Source of the DNA: Epiperipatus broadwayi
Lineage: Eukaryota > Onychophora > Udeonychophora > Euonychophora > Peripatidae
Assembly (NCBI GenBank): GCA_028023455.1
Contig: JAQFVV010006311.1
Coordinates: 3,687,490-3,751,489, forward strand
Reading direction: 5' to 3'
DNA length: 64,000 nt
This document shows positions 34,810 through 48,922 of the stretch, piece by piece. The translations under genes and the position numbers were made by a program. Every line of letters begins with the position of its first letter. Within the stretch, counting starts at the first letter, position 1. The notes below the pieces were generated by a model that was not told the DNA's origin, did not search any database, and saw only the letters and a program-made list of their open reading frames with translations.

Positions 34810-36000
34810 ACCTGGGTCTCTTTATGCAGAATTTTTAAATGCGATTTTGAAGTTATGTGATTCATGTTTCTTCTTAATATTGTTTTATGCGGGTTTTCTT
34901 TTATGCGATAAAGTAGTTTATATTTCAGTATATTTATTAGATATCAAGAAATTAAAATTATTAATAACTTATTTTGACTTATATTAGCAGCTAACATGAA
35001 TATGGCCTGAAGCTGTATTTAGAATCTTAGCTTCTATGTACATAATATACTTATAATTATGAGTAAATAATAATAATAGATTTATACTTAGAAGTATAAA
35101 AATATTGCAATAAATATTCAAAGATTTTAAACTTTTAAAACATATTTTGTTAACTATAACAGAAACAAATATTCTTTTATATTTTAAAAATAAATAATGA
35201 AGATTTTGTTGATTTTGTAAACTGAAAATAATCTTTCTAATGATAATGTATATATTTTTTTGTTTTGATTGCAATCTCATTTTTTAATATAGAAACAAAA
35301 TGTGAACATTTAAAATTTATTTCAGTAGTAAAGAAAACATCTATCAAATGAAGACAAATTTATTATTTTCTGACAAGTAATAATTACTTAATCATAGAAT
35401 TTATGTTGATGTGTGAGACAAAGAAAAACATCAGAAAATGCTGAAATATGAAAGTTTGCTGCAATGAACAATCTCTTAAATTTCAATGAGAGTTAAATAA
35501 TTATGTCTGGATATTGCAAGCCTTACAAACAATTAGTAAAATCATTGTCTCAAAGTTTAATCACCAATTACATTGTCACAAAAAAACCATTAACACAGCA
35601 CAAGAATGAAAGTGGCACTAGCTGTACTTCCTCTTGTAATGAATCTGATTTCTTACCAGTTCACAAATGAAACACATGTTGTCAAATAGTGATAATTATT
35701 AATATATGTATGAAAAAATGTAAAATTAAATACTGTAGTTAATAAAAAAAGTAAAAGTTTATCTTGTATCAATTTTTTTTTAAATATTTGAAATTTTTTA
35801 TTAGTCATACTTTATTTCCTTATTTTTTTATTGTGAATTTTAAACTAATTTTTTCTTGTTGCTTTGCTTTTATGCAATTTCTGAAAATTACAGAACCTAT
35901 CCCTTATTTTTCAAGATAAATTAAGTCTATTTTTGTGCAATTTTTTTTAATGCTGGTTTTCTGTGGAACCTATTTACAGCATAAAATGAAACCCAGTTGT
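34810..36000 (-). mobile_element. TIR element (MITE-like), copy A, nested in the RTE relic
   Basis: About 1.19 kb, homologous to 49628-50882 in the opposite orientation. The ends read ACCTGGGTCT... and ...AACCCAGTTGT. ATAT is present on both sides (34806-34809 and 36001-36004), and joining the flanks restores the RTE sequence. No transposase. The superfamily is not settled; an AT-rich TA-type target would suit Tc1/mariner-like mobilisation. Confidence 0.75.
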
Positions 36001-37400
36001 ATATGTCATTAAATCTATAAAGAAAAGAATCGCTCCAAGAGATGATAAAACAACAATTGAGCAAGGAAATTAAGCAGGTAAAAAAATAGTAAAATGTTGG
36101 AAAAGTTAGCTGATGAAAGAGAAGAAAAGTTATATACAAATTACTAAGTATAATAATCTATCAGATGAGTGGAATAATGAAACAATAAAATTACACACCC
36201 TATGAATTATCAGTTTTTATAAAATTTGGATAAAAAAAATTACAATTAATTTATTGCTCATTTTGTATTTTAACCAAAAAAAAAGTGATTTAAGATGATT
36301 TTAATACAATTGATCATATTCAATTATTGAAAAAGTTATAAAAAAGTTATGAATATGAGAGGGACCATTATGCTCTGAATGTGCAGAGAATGAAATAGCA
36401 TTACATTCTATAAGCATTTCTACAATGATTAAAACATTAGATCATCAATTATAGGCCTGGGGTATTTTCATTTTCTGAATAATATTTATCAAAATGCAAA
36501 GGTAATAACTTTATTATATGGCGATACTAAAAAGATTACACTGAGTATTTATGACAGAATGGTTTCTTATCTTCAAAACTTTTTACAGAAGTTTTACAAG
36601 TACTTTGTGAATGAACATTAAAAGCTAAGTAAGTGGAAGTGGAGATTATTTAAGTCATCTAGCTTTTGCAAATGATATAGTTATCTTTGCAAATAATTCT
36701 TCAGAGCTTTAGTAAATAATGCCAGATTTCTCATATGAATATAAAAAAACAGGACTAAAGAGAAATATCCAAAAGACTAAAATAGTTTTCAATGTACTTC
36801 ATCAGAATGAAAAAAATATTGTTAATCATGAAATAGAAAAAGTTAACAACCACAATACCTTGATCAGATTATTAATAGCAATCGAAACATAATGAATGAA
36901 GATCATAGATTTAAATTTGGATGAAGTGATTTTGGTAGAAATATCTTTTAAATGATGTATATATAGGTGTTTGAAAAGAAAGATTTTCAATGTGTTTTAG
37001 TATTTCTTAATTATGGATATGATGTTTTAACAGTTATCAGAAGATCAATACTGAAACTTCAGACTACTGAACAAATAGAAAGAAATTTATGTTAAAGAGA
37101 TTGAAATCGAAATACATGGGTGAGTGAAAAAGCCGATATCACAGATATTATTGAAATAATTTATAAATTGAAATGGAGTTAGATTATTTATATTGCTAGT
37201 AGATATGGTAATATATGAACAAGTGAAGATTTAAATAGGATCTAATAGTTTGTGATCTAGAAAGAGATATCATCTGAGATATACGAATAAGTAAGTTTGC
37301 TGGGGTGTTATGCAAAAACGCGATTTAATTAATATCGGATAATTCAAATTAAGTTAGCAGCGATCTTCATATTGCAAGATATTTATAATTGTTGAAAATA
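36001..37400 (+). pseudogene. Old RTE LINE relic, right part (RT and 3' end)
   Basis: Continues the relic with recognisable RT landmarks: AACATTAGATCATCAA near 36436, GCTTTTGCAAATGATATAG near 36664 (where young copies have the FADD codons), and a 3' end TTGAAAATAATGGTGATAATGA near 37392 matching the terminal GAT-type tail. Stops and indels throughout. Confidence 0.75.
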
Positions 37401-37429
37401 ATGGTGATAATGAGTATTATTGCACTCTT

Positions 37430-38470
37430 TGTATCACCTGATCCAACTTTATCATTTCCTGTATATAGTTTTGCTAAAACCTTTTTTTTTCTTTCTTTTT
37501 TTTTTTTTAGATGTCATTAACATTTTAATCATTTGTGGAGTTTCTTTTCTTAAATGGATTTAATGCTTTTTTGTTATTTATATAATTTTTTTGTATAACG
37601 TTTTCCTACATTTTATGAGGCAGACTTTTTTTAAGTAGTAGTTTTATCTTTTTTCTTGTATCTGTAACAACTTTTCTTCCAATATCATGTTTTATACATT
37701 TGAAACTTTTATTCTTCTCTATACTTTTCTTGCCAATGAGTAGTTATATTTTCTTATATCGTTATTAATTCCTTTTCTACTATTTTAAGAACTGTAAATA
37801 TTCAATCCTTTTTATCTTTCTGAAATCTTTTCATTTTCTTTATATATATATAGCCATATTTCACATACATTTCCCCCATCCAATCGTTGCTTTTTTATTC
37901 AAGATATTTTTGGAGCTCTGTAATCTTTTAATTGATTTTAGTTGAGTTGAAATTCACTTCAAAATCTGTCAATATTTTAGCACCATTAGCAAGTTCTAAT
38001 TGTAATTAATTAGAATTTTTTTAAAGATCAAAATTATCAATTGTTAATACAGGTTTTTTATATATAGTTTACAATCTTTCGTTTTGCATTAATATCTATC
38101 TCACATCTCCCTGATCGATAAATTTCTGTAAATAAATCTATTAAAAACGTTACAATATTTAAAATATATTTTTGTTAGCCCAAATATAATCATTTTGCTA
38201 TACCGACATTTGATATTTTCATGCTTATTTCCATTTAGTATTTTTTCAAAGAAAAAATAATCATATTATACTTGCTTTTTCTTGAAAACTCAACATTTCT
38301 ATCACCATAACTAAATCTACCCCTAGCATTTTTGCTATTCACTTCTAGCATTAAAGTCTGTCACAATAATTTCAAATGCTGTTTATTTTGATCAAATACA
38401 TTTTCTGCATTCATTAAAAATTTTGCTTTTTTTATAACATTGATGTAGTATAATCTACTTTTTTTGTACT
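37430..38470 (-). pseudogene. Second old RTE LINE relic, inverted
   Basis: In the opposite orientation to the relic that ends at 37400. It matches the start of RT through the linker into the endonuclease of the young copies: TATATAGTTTTGCTAAAA near 37461, TCTAGCATTAAAGTCT near 38343, and TTTTGATCAAA near 38386. Neither the 5' UTR nor the 3' half is present. It may be an independent insertion or the inverted partner of the relic to its left. Confidence 0.7.
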
Positions 38471-38530
38471 TGGTATCTTTCATTAGGTTTGGTAATATCT
38501 TGCCACTATCCTACAATTGAAAAAGGTTAA

Positions 38531-39582
38531 GAAAAAAACTATAATAGTTACTTGTAAAAAAAATATTATCGCACTTAACACTTTATTGTTTTACTATTAT
38601 TATAATAATTAATCTATCATAAATATTTTATTTGATTTACTATATATATATAAGGTAGCTTCAAAATCACTACCACAACAAACCTTAGCCATCTAAAATA
38701 ATGGAATGTTTTTTTTTATTTAGTTAGCATCTAAATATTAAATAAAAATAAGTTTTTGCTAGAACACTTTTGGAGAAAATAAATGTTTTCATACTTTTAA
38801 CAGTGTAATAACTATATCTTAAGTACTGGGAATGACATGTAATTTACTGTGAAAAACACACATATATATTAGTAATAAAATTTCATTACTAAGAAAATAT
38901 CACTCTTGATAAAAAAAATTTGTACATAGTTATATATATATGTTGATTGTTGTATTGTGTTAATTAAATTGACAATGACTTAAATAAAAACAATAATTAT
39001 AGCAATAGAAAATAAATCAATATCTGAATATAAGAGAGATAATAATATAATATTGCAAATTTATGTTATAATTTATTTTGTTTTTTTAAATGAATCGATA
39101 TAAAAAATATTTTAAAAGATGCAATGTTGAAACTCTGGTTTTTAAACAATAGGAATAGCACTGATATAAAAAAAACAGTTAAAAATCTATTTTTCATTCT
39201 TGCTCTGCATTCAATCAGACAAGTCAAGTTTTATTAGAACTATTATTTTAATATTTTTTCTGCAAAATGGACATTTTTTAAAGTAGTGTCTCAACAAATA
39301 TCAATGTTTTCCTAGTTCATTCATCATTCGGAAAAAAATAAAGGAACTGAATACAACTTTTTTATTTTAATTCAAGAGTCAGATAAGTTAAAATAATTTA
39401 TTAATTTAAATTTTAAAAAAAGAAAATATTATGATTTTTGTTTAAAAGAAACTAAAAATTAAATCAGAACAGTTGATTTAATTTAAAGTTTATACATAGC
39501 CAATATTACAAACAGTAAAGAGCTTTATTCTATCTATAAATATATTTTATTAAATGAAAACCACATATAAATTTATATAAAG

Positions 39583-39634
<52 letters not shown>

Positions 39635-40770
39635 AAATATGAGATACATTGGCTAGAAGGCTTAATTGTTGTTGGGATGGAGCATTTTCTCTTATCCACT
39701 ATGGCCATATGAGTATTAATATTTAACTGTCTACAATTTAAGTGCCTGAGAAGTTGGATTCACCCAAGATGAAAATCAATGTGAGGAGTAACATAAAACT
39801 ACCTACTGCCAACTTTAATTCAGGATATGCTATATAAAATTAATCAGGAGTTCTTCAACATCTATAATAAAAAATGCATAAACCATAAGAACTTTGTGTA
39901 AAGAGGACTCTGAAAAATAATTATGCTTTAACATATCGATTCATAAAAGATTGTAAAATTATGTTTTATTTTCTGTTGTATAAATCTGTATTTTTATTTT
40001 TATTTATTATCATTTTATATTTGGGGAAGTGCTATTTGTAGTTCAACAGGGAACAGTTCAACATATGAAAATATCAAGAGAGTAGGGGAGGGGGAAGGTT
40101 GAAAAGTCTATTTTTTGTTTTTAATAAAATCTAGGTGATTTATTTTCTACCAAGAGATTTGGTTCTCAACTATGCACATAAAATTAAGCACTCCAATAGA
40201 ATACTTAACAGTAAGAGTTTTTTTTAAAGTCACTGAAATAATCATTGCAACAACATGACATGACTATTTATTATAAATGTGTTACTAATAGTATTCTTAA
40301 GATATAATGAGTAAATGATTAAAACTTTTAAAATAGTATTCTTTATCATTTTCTATCATATTCTGTGTTGTTTTATTATTATACTTTTCCACACTAGATA
40401 TTGCATACTATATCTGAGGTTGCATTTAAATTTTCATTGAGTTAGCAATATCACTTTTAATTAATAATTTTTTTTATTATCTTGGATATATAGATGTCTA
40501 TATTATGAGTGACTATCATGGGAAGTAAGGGTGATTAGTCTTAAATTGTTTAAGTAAAGAAATGATAGATACTCATCATAGACATAAAAACTGTAAATAC
40601 ATAGGGATATCCAAGTAATGTATGGGCATTTGTAAATATTTTTCTTTATTGAAATTTTTCTTTTCTAAATTAAATGGGAATTTATTTTATGTTTGAATAT
40701 ATCTTAATTTTTTTGTAAATAAATATTATGAAGTTTTGTTAATTAACAAGATCTCTGTAGTTTTGTTGAT
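38531..40770. other. AT-rich non-coding stretch
   Basis: (TA)n at about 39586-39631. Nothing else supportable. Confidence 0.5.
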
Positions 40771-40771
40771 C

Positions 40772-40935
40772 CAGAATTTACATTCAGTTCAGCAATTACA
40801 TTCAGTCCAGCATTTACATTTAGTCCAGGATTTACATTCAATCCAGCATTTACATTCAGTCCAGCATTTACATTCATTCCAGCATTTACATTTAGTCCAG
40901 CATTTACATTCAAACCAGTGCTTACATTCCATCTT
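40772..40935. repeat. 18-bp minisatellite, about nine copies
   Basis: Unit close to CATTTACATTCAGTCCAG repeated head to tail with point differences. Both strands stay open across it, giving hexapeptide repeats (plus LHSVQH, minus GLNVNA). Because 18 is a multiple of three this needs no coding role, and no flanking gene is seen. Confidence 0.95.
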
Positions 40936-43182
40936 ATAGCCAATATTTTATACATGCACTCACCCACATTATTGTTTGATAAGCATGTGAGAGAATATTA
41001 AATAAAGGTTATTTATTTATAATAGATAGGATGTATTATTTTAGTTGTTGATTAACAGTTTGCATAGATACATACCTGTTAAGAGAGTTGAATGCAAATT
41101 CTTCCCGAGTTCAAATATCTGATGCAACGTTTTTGGAAAAGAGTGGCAAGATGTGAGATGAACTGATTTGAATTACATGTAGCTTTGATGGATAATGCTT
41201 AGGCTAGTCTATTAAAGATACATGTAATCATGAGTCAGGAGTTTCACTGTGTTATCTCTAGCATCCTACATGAAGACCCTAGGTCTGACAGTAGTTAGAT
41301 GTGAGCTTGCTCTCTTTCTCCTATATATGTGGATGGACTGGACTGTTGCATTTGAGTACTGTCAACTTTAGAATATGAAATATAGGTGTACTAGCACTTA
41401 TAGATTGGATGTAAGTTAATTATATGTTGTGGATGAACCAGCTGATTGATGAAGTTGATCTGTGTGTTCAAATGTATTTTGCAGACTGGAATATCCAGGT
41501 ATATGTGACCATACTGTTACAATATATATATATATATATAAACGTTTTGAACACTTAGAACAAAAATGCTATTTTTTTATTAAACAATTTTACTAGTTGA
41601 GCTTGCTTTCAACTGCCAAGGTCAGTCTTACAACACTCATAGTTTGCTGAAGGAAAATGTAGCTTATAAATAATGTCAAATTATGTAAATAACTGAACAA
41701 CCCAATGCTGAATTTTTTTTATTACTGAGGGTTATTGAAAATAAGCCACACCTTTTTAACTTTGGCTTGTGATCATGATCATTCTTACCCAGAGCATACA
41801 ACGTCCATGCATACCAAATATGTAGCCATATTTCAATTCATGCTTCAGAAATACAGAGCCATTCTTAGCACAATTATACAGATATCTATGTTGTGTGATT
41901 CTAAAATGACCTATGGTTTCAATCATTTTTTAAATATATACAATTCTTTATAAGAATGTATGATGATTTATACCTTGGAGTTAATGGGTTTTAGATAATA
42001 ACAACAGATTACTTTTAAACCTAATATCCTAATTAATGATGGCCAGGCATGACTACCCAACAATATTTCCTGACTAATAGTTTCATCAAACATGTCTAAG
42101 GTTAGAAAGGGTTTATCCCTTGCAACTATAAATGCTATTAATATATTTAAAACATAACTGTCATTATGTAGATTAGAACACTTTCTCTAAAACAAGAATC
42201 ATCTACATGTTGGATTCAAATTGCTTCTTCGATTCTTAGATGTTAGCTCCTCCATTTACCCTCTTCTAGCTCAAAAGAAAAAAACATGACAATGCATCAC
42301 AGAGTGTATTTATTTACTTTCAAAATATTATTTTATTCACTCTCCTTACGTATTATCAAATGATACATATCAATTTCGAGTATACATTAAGCTTATCAAT
42401 AATATACATTAAAATCAAAGCTAGCAAAGTTAAAAGTGGAACATAAAATGGAATACAATTATTTTAATGTAGATACAGAATTATGCTGAAAGCATACATT
42501 TTGTCAATGAACACATACTGTCAAGTATAAATTACCATTAGAATTATCGAGCATATACTTTGAGTTCACGTTTACATGTATAGAAGTTCAATTAGTTTTA
42601 CATTGATATAACATTATCCAGAATGCATACAATTTATCTGTTAATATTTAAATTGCAATAAAATTCATATTAATTACTCCTGAAAGTCATTAAGTTAACA
42701 TCAATACCATCTTCAGCTTTATCTCACTTTTCCTAATATATTGCCTTAATGTTCTACTTCATATAATTTTAGCGGCAAATTGTCATTTATAATTATCCAG
42801 GCAACTCTTTATTAAACTGTAGTCTTTACTCTAGTGGGGGATATTTGCTTAAGATCAATTAGTGATCAGGTTAGGTCCATAAGGCATTTATTACAATTTT
42901 TTTTTTATCAATCTCTTTGATTTCATGTAACAAAACAGATGTTACAGTGAAATTCTTTAAATTATCTTTGCAAAGCATTTATTTTTTTTATTTCTTTAAC
43001 GTTTTCAACGGAGTTTAACTTCCAAATCATTTCTTAACTTGTTCTATTACTGAAAATTAGGATTTCTAGTAGCTCTTTTCATTTTTTGACCAATTGGTTT
43101 CGTTTCAAATCTTTTTCAAAGTCTTATGTTACACCATCGCTTTTTTGGAATTCCTTATTTAAGCCTTTGTCTTTTCCAACAG
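40936..43182. other. Non-coding stretch
   Basis: A GC-richer patch at 41080-41360 may be an old SINE (CGAGTTCAAAT near 41107). (TA)n at 41521-41540. Short ORFs here show no domain. Confidence 0.45.
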
Positions 43183-43295
43183 CAGCCATTTGCATAAAAC
43201 GGAATGTTATAAAAAATCAGATATTCTTGGATGAAAACCAATTTAAACTTTCTTTTAAAGGTGATAAAACAATAAAACATGTGCTCACTTTTTAA
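43183..43295 (+). CDS. candidate terminal exon, unknown protein
   Basis: A very good acceptor (CCTTTGTCTTTTCCAACAG) precedes 113 bases that are open in one phase: AICIKRNVIKNQIFLDEN, then QFKLSFKGDKTIKHVLTF and TAA. A donor-like AAAG/GTGATA lies inside at 43259, so it could also be a shorter internal exon. No partner exon or polyadenylation signal was found. Not recognised. Confidence 0.3.
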
Positions 43296-44384
43296 TTTGA
43301 TATACTTTTAAACCAATCATATTCCCTAAACTGGGCTAATATGACTCAAAATTGGGGGCCAGAAACAGAGTAATCTGGAGTCCTTAGTTCCCTCTAGTGG
43401 ACTGAGTGTATGTATTTATTTACAATATTTACACACAATTATATGATACTTAGGAATAAATCCAAGGCATAAAATATGAATATACAGATATATTAATGCA
43501 GTATATAATCATATCGGAGAAAATTGATTTAATCAGTTTGCATTTACCTTATCAGTTTCGATATGATTTCACATAATAAAAACAATTATATCATTATTAT
43601 TATTTAAGTATAATAATATAAATGAAGATTACGTCTTCTATATTTTATTATAATGTTTCATTTTTTATTTTACTATTGCATATAGATAAGCATTTAGCTA
43701 AATTATATATTATTTTAATTCACACAACAATTATATAAAATGTTTTAAATTGTGCTATAAATTAAATTTTAATATATTTTTATATGCCATTACATATATA
43801 TGCATTTATACATATTTGTTCAATCCATTTCATCATTTTTAAAATTATTAACTTAGCTTAAATATTAATTTTTACCTAGTTTAATAACTAATTTAAATTT
43901 TAGGTATCTGTAGGTCTTTTAATCTGTTAAATTCTTTCACTAATATATCTCACTAATTTCTTTTAAATCTTTTTGTCTTAATGATTATTATTATCTAATA
44001 TATATTTTTAAGACTATTTTTACTTTAACTTTATCTTAAATGAACTAACTTCTCCCTGCTGTGAGATATCTATTTTAATCTACATCCGGACATTGATGCG
44101 ACAGTGGAAGACTGATATGGATGTGGAAATAAAGGGAACCAAATGATCTTGAAAACTATCATTTTTCTATAAAAAGAGTTGAATTTGTATTCCTTTCAGA
44201 CTTATGAGATGAACACTTTTATATCTTAAGTTAAAATTTATGATTTATAAAATATAATACAGTTCATAACTTGCTAGCAGCTGGATAGCAGCAGATTTTA
44301 TATAAGTCTGGAATGGTATGGGTTAACAAATTAATCATACCAGTTTTCCCTACTCATGTATACATATAATCTACCTACCTACCT
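43296..44384. other. AT-rich non-coding stretch
   Basis: Nothing supportable. Confidence 0.5.
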
Positions 44385-44386
44385 TC

Positions 44387-44444
<58 letters not shown>

Positions 44445-44445
44445 G
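44385..44445. repeat. (ATCT)n microsatellite
   Basis: About 14 units at the core, with related CTAC and CCAT runs on either side (44369-44385 and 44472-44495). Confidence 0.95.
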
Positions 44446-44495
44446 TAAATTCATTCATCTCTCTCTACATAATCCATCCATCCATCCATCTATCT

Positions 44496-47400
44496 ATATA
44501 ATCATATATCTCTTTTTAGAAGAAGCATGTTCCTTTTTAACAACATGATTAATTACATATAAAGGAATTGCTCCCTTTTTTTAATCATCAAAAATGACTT
44601 ATGAGCAGTCATGATAAGCTTTCATCATCCAAAACTCAGATTTGCATTTGTTTATTGCTTCTACATCTAGCAATTTTTGTTTTTATAATTTTATTATGAA
44701 GTTCAATGGCTGAGCTGTACTACTAATGTGTCTCCAGAATTTTTACAATAATGTTTTAATATGTTTTCATAAAACAAATAGTGGAACAAACTTCTGGTTA
44801 AGGCACAATATTATTTATGGGTTAGAGCTTCAAATTTTTCCAAGTAAATCTTACTGCTCGAATATCGCAATGGTAAATTCATAGCCATTTCTAGATTTTA
44901 TTGGAATAATTTTCTGCTTTAATGAAAGTATGTAGTTGTTAAGCAAAATATTAAGAGTTTTATACTAGCAATAGAAGAGTTTTTCAGATTTGTAAGTTAT
45001 TATCATGATCTATTATTTTCTTTAATACTTTAATCTTTAAAACTCTATCAGTAGAATTGTTTCGAATTGTAAGTAATCTATTATACTTTTTTTTCTTTAA
45101 TGCTTTAATCATCAAAACTTTAATCACTAGACAATTATGAATACCTTTCCATTTCAAAGCTCACCGAAATATATATATATATGTTCTTTATTAATTCCAC
45201 AAAATGCTTATAATTTCTGAACAAAGATTATGCCTTATATATTTATATACCAAGAATCTTAAGAAATTGTAATAAATTTGAATTTCATGGATTTTTAGAC
45301 CTAGCAATAAGTATTCACGTAAATGGTCTTTTAGATTTTAAATAAACCAGAGATATAAAAAAATGCTAAAATATATTGTTAATTTACTTTTTCTTTTCTA
45401 AATCATAGTTTTGTTCTTTCAACTGGTATAGATTTTTCCCCATCACTTCTATTGGTCTACTATTAGGAGCTTATTTTATTCTCACAATCAATAACATTCA
45501 ATAAAACTGTAGCATTGCTTCGGTGAACAGGAAAAAGGATTATAAATGTGCATAGTTTGAAAGATTTAGTAGTTTCTTTTTTAACATAAGTAATGTTTGA
45601 TAAGAATAGACCATGTCTTCCAAATGTTCTTTTTATTATTTAGTGCAATTCTTCTGATTCTTTCAGAGGCAATATTTGAGTGCTTTTCTCAACTGGTAGC
45701 ATTATATATGATAACGAGATGATATTAGATAACTAACTTTCTTTTATAATATTCTTTGAGAAATCCTAACATTTATAAAATCTAGGCTTCAAATGCTAAA
45801 AAAAGAATAGCATTATAAAATGTCATATGAATGTGGAAACACATATATAAATTCAATCAGTTGCCCGATTGAAAAACAATTAAAAATATAAAGTAAAGAT
45901 TAAAGAGGGTAGAAAGATATGAGTTTAAGTAATAAAGCAAACATCTACCAATAAACTGATGTTTAATTAAGAAATGATAAAAAATATTAGATAGAGAGAA
46001 AAAGTAAAAAGTAAAGAAGTTGCTCACATTATAATAGCAAATAACACATAAATCAATATTGTGTGATTATCTATCATGTTTGGAAGCCACTCAATAACTT
46101 TTCGCTCAACAAAAAGTGGAGAAATAAGCAAGTCTATTAATTGCCTTTGACAAAAAACTTAGAATCTAAAGATTACTAGATCAATTCATTTTCTTATTCT
46201 GCCACTAACAAAGACATCAACATCTACAGCAAACATAAGTGTAATATTATGCGAAATATGTTAAATTCAAAATTATTTATTATTATTCGAAATGCTGTGT
46301 TATATATTAAAATGTTTATTATTACTAATAGTTGAATGTATTTGAAAAAGTTAACTGAAGTTGAATTTAACAATTAAAGTAAACAATATCAATAATTATG
46401 CGCTTATAAAGCTCGTTAAAGAAGTTATATATATTATTAAATTTATTTAAAGCTTAGCGCTTTCAAAGCTCTATGGCTTCATAATCATGCATTCCCATTG
46501 CATAAAACTTAATTGAAGATTGTTTTTATGAAAAAAAATACTTAGTTGTTATGATATTTTAAATTTTTACATTACCCATAAAAAGTATTAACGTCTGATC
46601 TACAATGTATAAAATTCAGAGGAATTCAATAAAAGTATTTGTTTCATGTTTGGTTTAAAGCACTAGTTAGAAACTTATTATTATAATAACGCCAAAGACT
46701 TAGACCTTCAAAACCTGCGCCTTAAACATGCTGACGTACAGCCAATCAGATGTAATAATAACTGCAAGTGGACCTCTTAATATTATTAGTAAATGTTAGG
46801 ATTTTAGCTTGAAACCCCAGTTTTTAGGTGTTTGTCTGGTTATTTCATGTACTAAAATTTATTTTAAAAATATAAAAAATAAGATTTTAAATTAATAATA
46901 TTCACCATATTACACGCAGGGACGTACACACATATACATATATTAATAAAATAGAACCAACAACTACAATTTCGGCTACCTATGTTTAAAAATCCAAGTC
47001 TGAATCACTCAAATAAAAGAAAACCCTAAGATGTGTGTGTGATTTAGACTTGGATTTTTACAGGTAGCACAATTGAAACTATAGCGGTTGGGTGTATTCT
47101 AATGTTTCATGCATTCTTTAGTTTACTCTTATATATTTATTATTACACTTTAATCATCTACAAGTATAGATATATATTACCATGCATTTCCCCATAAAAC
47201 AATAGGTAGGATATGATGTTTTATAAGACGGAGTACATCTAACGCCATTAGGTATTGGGTCTAAATATGATTTTATTTCATCTAATACTCGGCACCACAG
47301 AAAACAGCTTTTATCTAGAAATATGACATGGGAGTAATTATAACATTCAGCTTATACGTATCACAGTCACACAAAATGAATAAATTTCAACATTCGCACA

Positions 47401-47711
47401 AAAAAAAATTATCAAAAGATGTAAGAATGTGTGTGTGTGTATATCTACAGAGATTTAGATATTAAAGATAGATTAACATATCTTTTTTTTATTCAGCTTG
47501 TGGACACACACATGGATATTACAGTCTTAAAAATGTTATATTCAATGCATATTTATTTGACAATAAACTTCAGCATTTTTTATAATAAATATAAATATTA
47601 GTTAATTTTAAGTTTAAAATCATAATATTAATTAAACAGATGCTAATTATAAAAAATGGATTTTAAAGATTTTGTTTTAATGCTGAATTATTTCTAAAAC
47701 ATTTTAAACTG
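44496..47711. other. Long AT-rich non-coding stretch
   Basis: No element ends or coding seen. A TGACGTA next to CCAATCAG near 46730-46750 looks promoter-like but no gene follows. Confidence 0.45.
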
Positions 47712-47719
47712 ATATAGAC

Positions 47720-48253
47720 CAAGGGTGGCCAACTTTTGTGTTCATAAGATCAACTTTTTATTTTAAAAATATGTTGCAATTAACTTGTCATAGGGGATCG
47801 ACTTGTTGTCTTTGGCGTAGTCTAAGTGGAGGGAGATGTAAAATACATACTATTTTTATATATTTACCTAGTAAAAAATAGCAATTGTTCAAGCGTTGTT
47901 AGCCGGAGAGCTATGGCATATGAGAAAAAAAAAAATAGCAATTATTTAACGGGCCAAAAAACTCATATCCAGTGGAATTAAAGCAACATGAGTAATTATT
48001 AACAATATTTATTAATTCAAATTAGCTACATTAAAGTCAAGATTAAAAATATTATTTTCAATAATAAGACTTCACCTATCTAGAATTGAAAAAAAATTAG
48101 AACAAAAACAAAAATAACAAAAAAAACTTAAAAATCTTTACTTAATTTGTTTTACTCGTTAACCGATAGCTCTTGCCAGATTGGTGTCGCGATCGACCAA
48201 AATTGGCTTTTTGATCGACCGGTGGATTACAATCGACTTGTTGGTGATGCCTG
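47720..48253. mobile_element. hAT-like MITE, 534 bp
   Basis: A perfect 8-bp direct repeat ATATAGAC lies at 47712-47719 and 48254-48261. The ends start CAAGGGTGGCCAAC and CAGGCATCACCAAC (the latter on the opposite strand), related to the CAGGGGTGGCCAAC-type ends common in hAT elements. Inside are GATCAACT and GATCGACC motifs typical of such MITEs. No transposase. Confidence 0.85.
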
Positions 48254-48261
48254 ATATAGAC

Positions 48262-48703
48262 TCTCTTTCTCACACATACACACAACTTTGTACAAGAACA
48301 ATTGCTATTATTTCTAAAATAGTAAAAAAAGCTATTCATCTTTGATAAAATATGTCAAAATATACTTTGATTTATGTAGTTATGTAACAACCACATGCTA
48401 AAACAGGAATTGATCTGGCTGTCTTCTACAATCACTCTCTTTAAAATAAATCATGCATATAAGTTAGCTTTTTTAAGACTGGAAATTTAAGTAATGCTCA
48501 TCTGTAAGTAGAAAAATAAAAATTATTGAACATTAAACCTAAAAACTATCAGTCATTTTTTTAAATATTTGCCATAAAAATATTTTATAAAATTTAGATC
48601 TGTCAAAACATAAAGATTAGTTTTCAGTTTTTTTTAATGTAAATTTATTCGAAAGTGATTTAATGATCTCAGATTATTTACCAAGAGTACTTTGTGTGGA
48701 GTT
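48262..48703. other. AT-rich spacer
   Basis: Nothing recognised. Confidence 0.4.
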
Positions 48704-48764
48704 GGTAATCTGAACTAACTAATGAGTGCTGGTTTAGCACGAAATACGAATAATGGTAATTATT
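48704..48764 (+). ncRNA. hammerhead ribozyme-like fold, copy a
   Basis: Order: stem I 5' strand (48704-48718), core CTAATGA (48719-48725), stem II GTGCT/AGCAC with loop GGTTT (48726-48740), GAA (48741-48743), a short stem III (48744-48751), ATA with cleavage expected after 48752, and the stem I 3' strand (48753-48764). This is the type I hammerhead layout. The core has A where invariant G5 is expected, so this copy is probably inactive. Compare copies b and c: the stem II pair changes in step (G-C here, A-U in c). Confidence 0.6.
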
Positions 48765-48922
48765 TATCTTTTCTACATGTGTGTGATCAGTGAGTCAGCA
48801 ATATGAGATGGCATGGAGAGTTGAGTATCATGTGAAAGTCTGAGTTTGAATCCCTTATTTATTACACATATGTGCAGGTGTGTTTAAGCCTGTACAGTGT
48901 ATTAAGTTACAAGAGTACTTTT

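Noticed and set aside
46730-46750. CRE-like TGACGTA plus CCAAT box as a promoter
   Set aside because: No start codon, exon or other support nearby; short motifs occur by chance.
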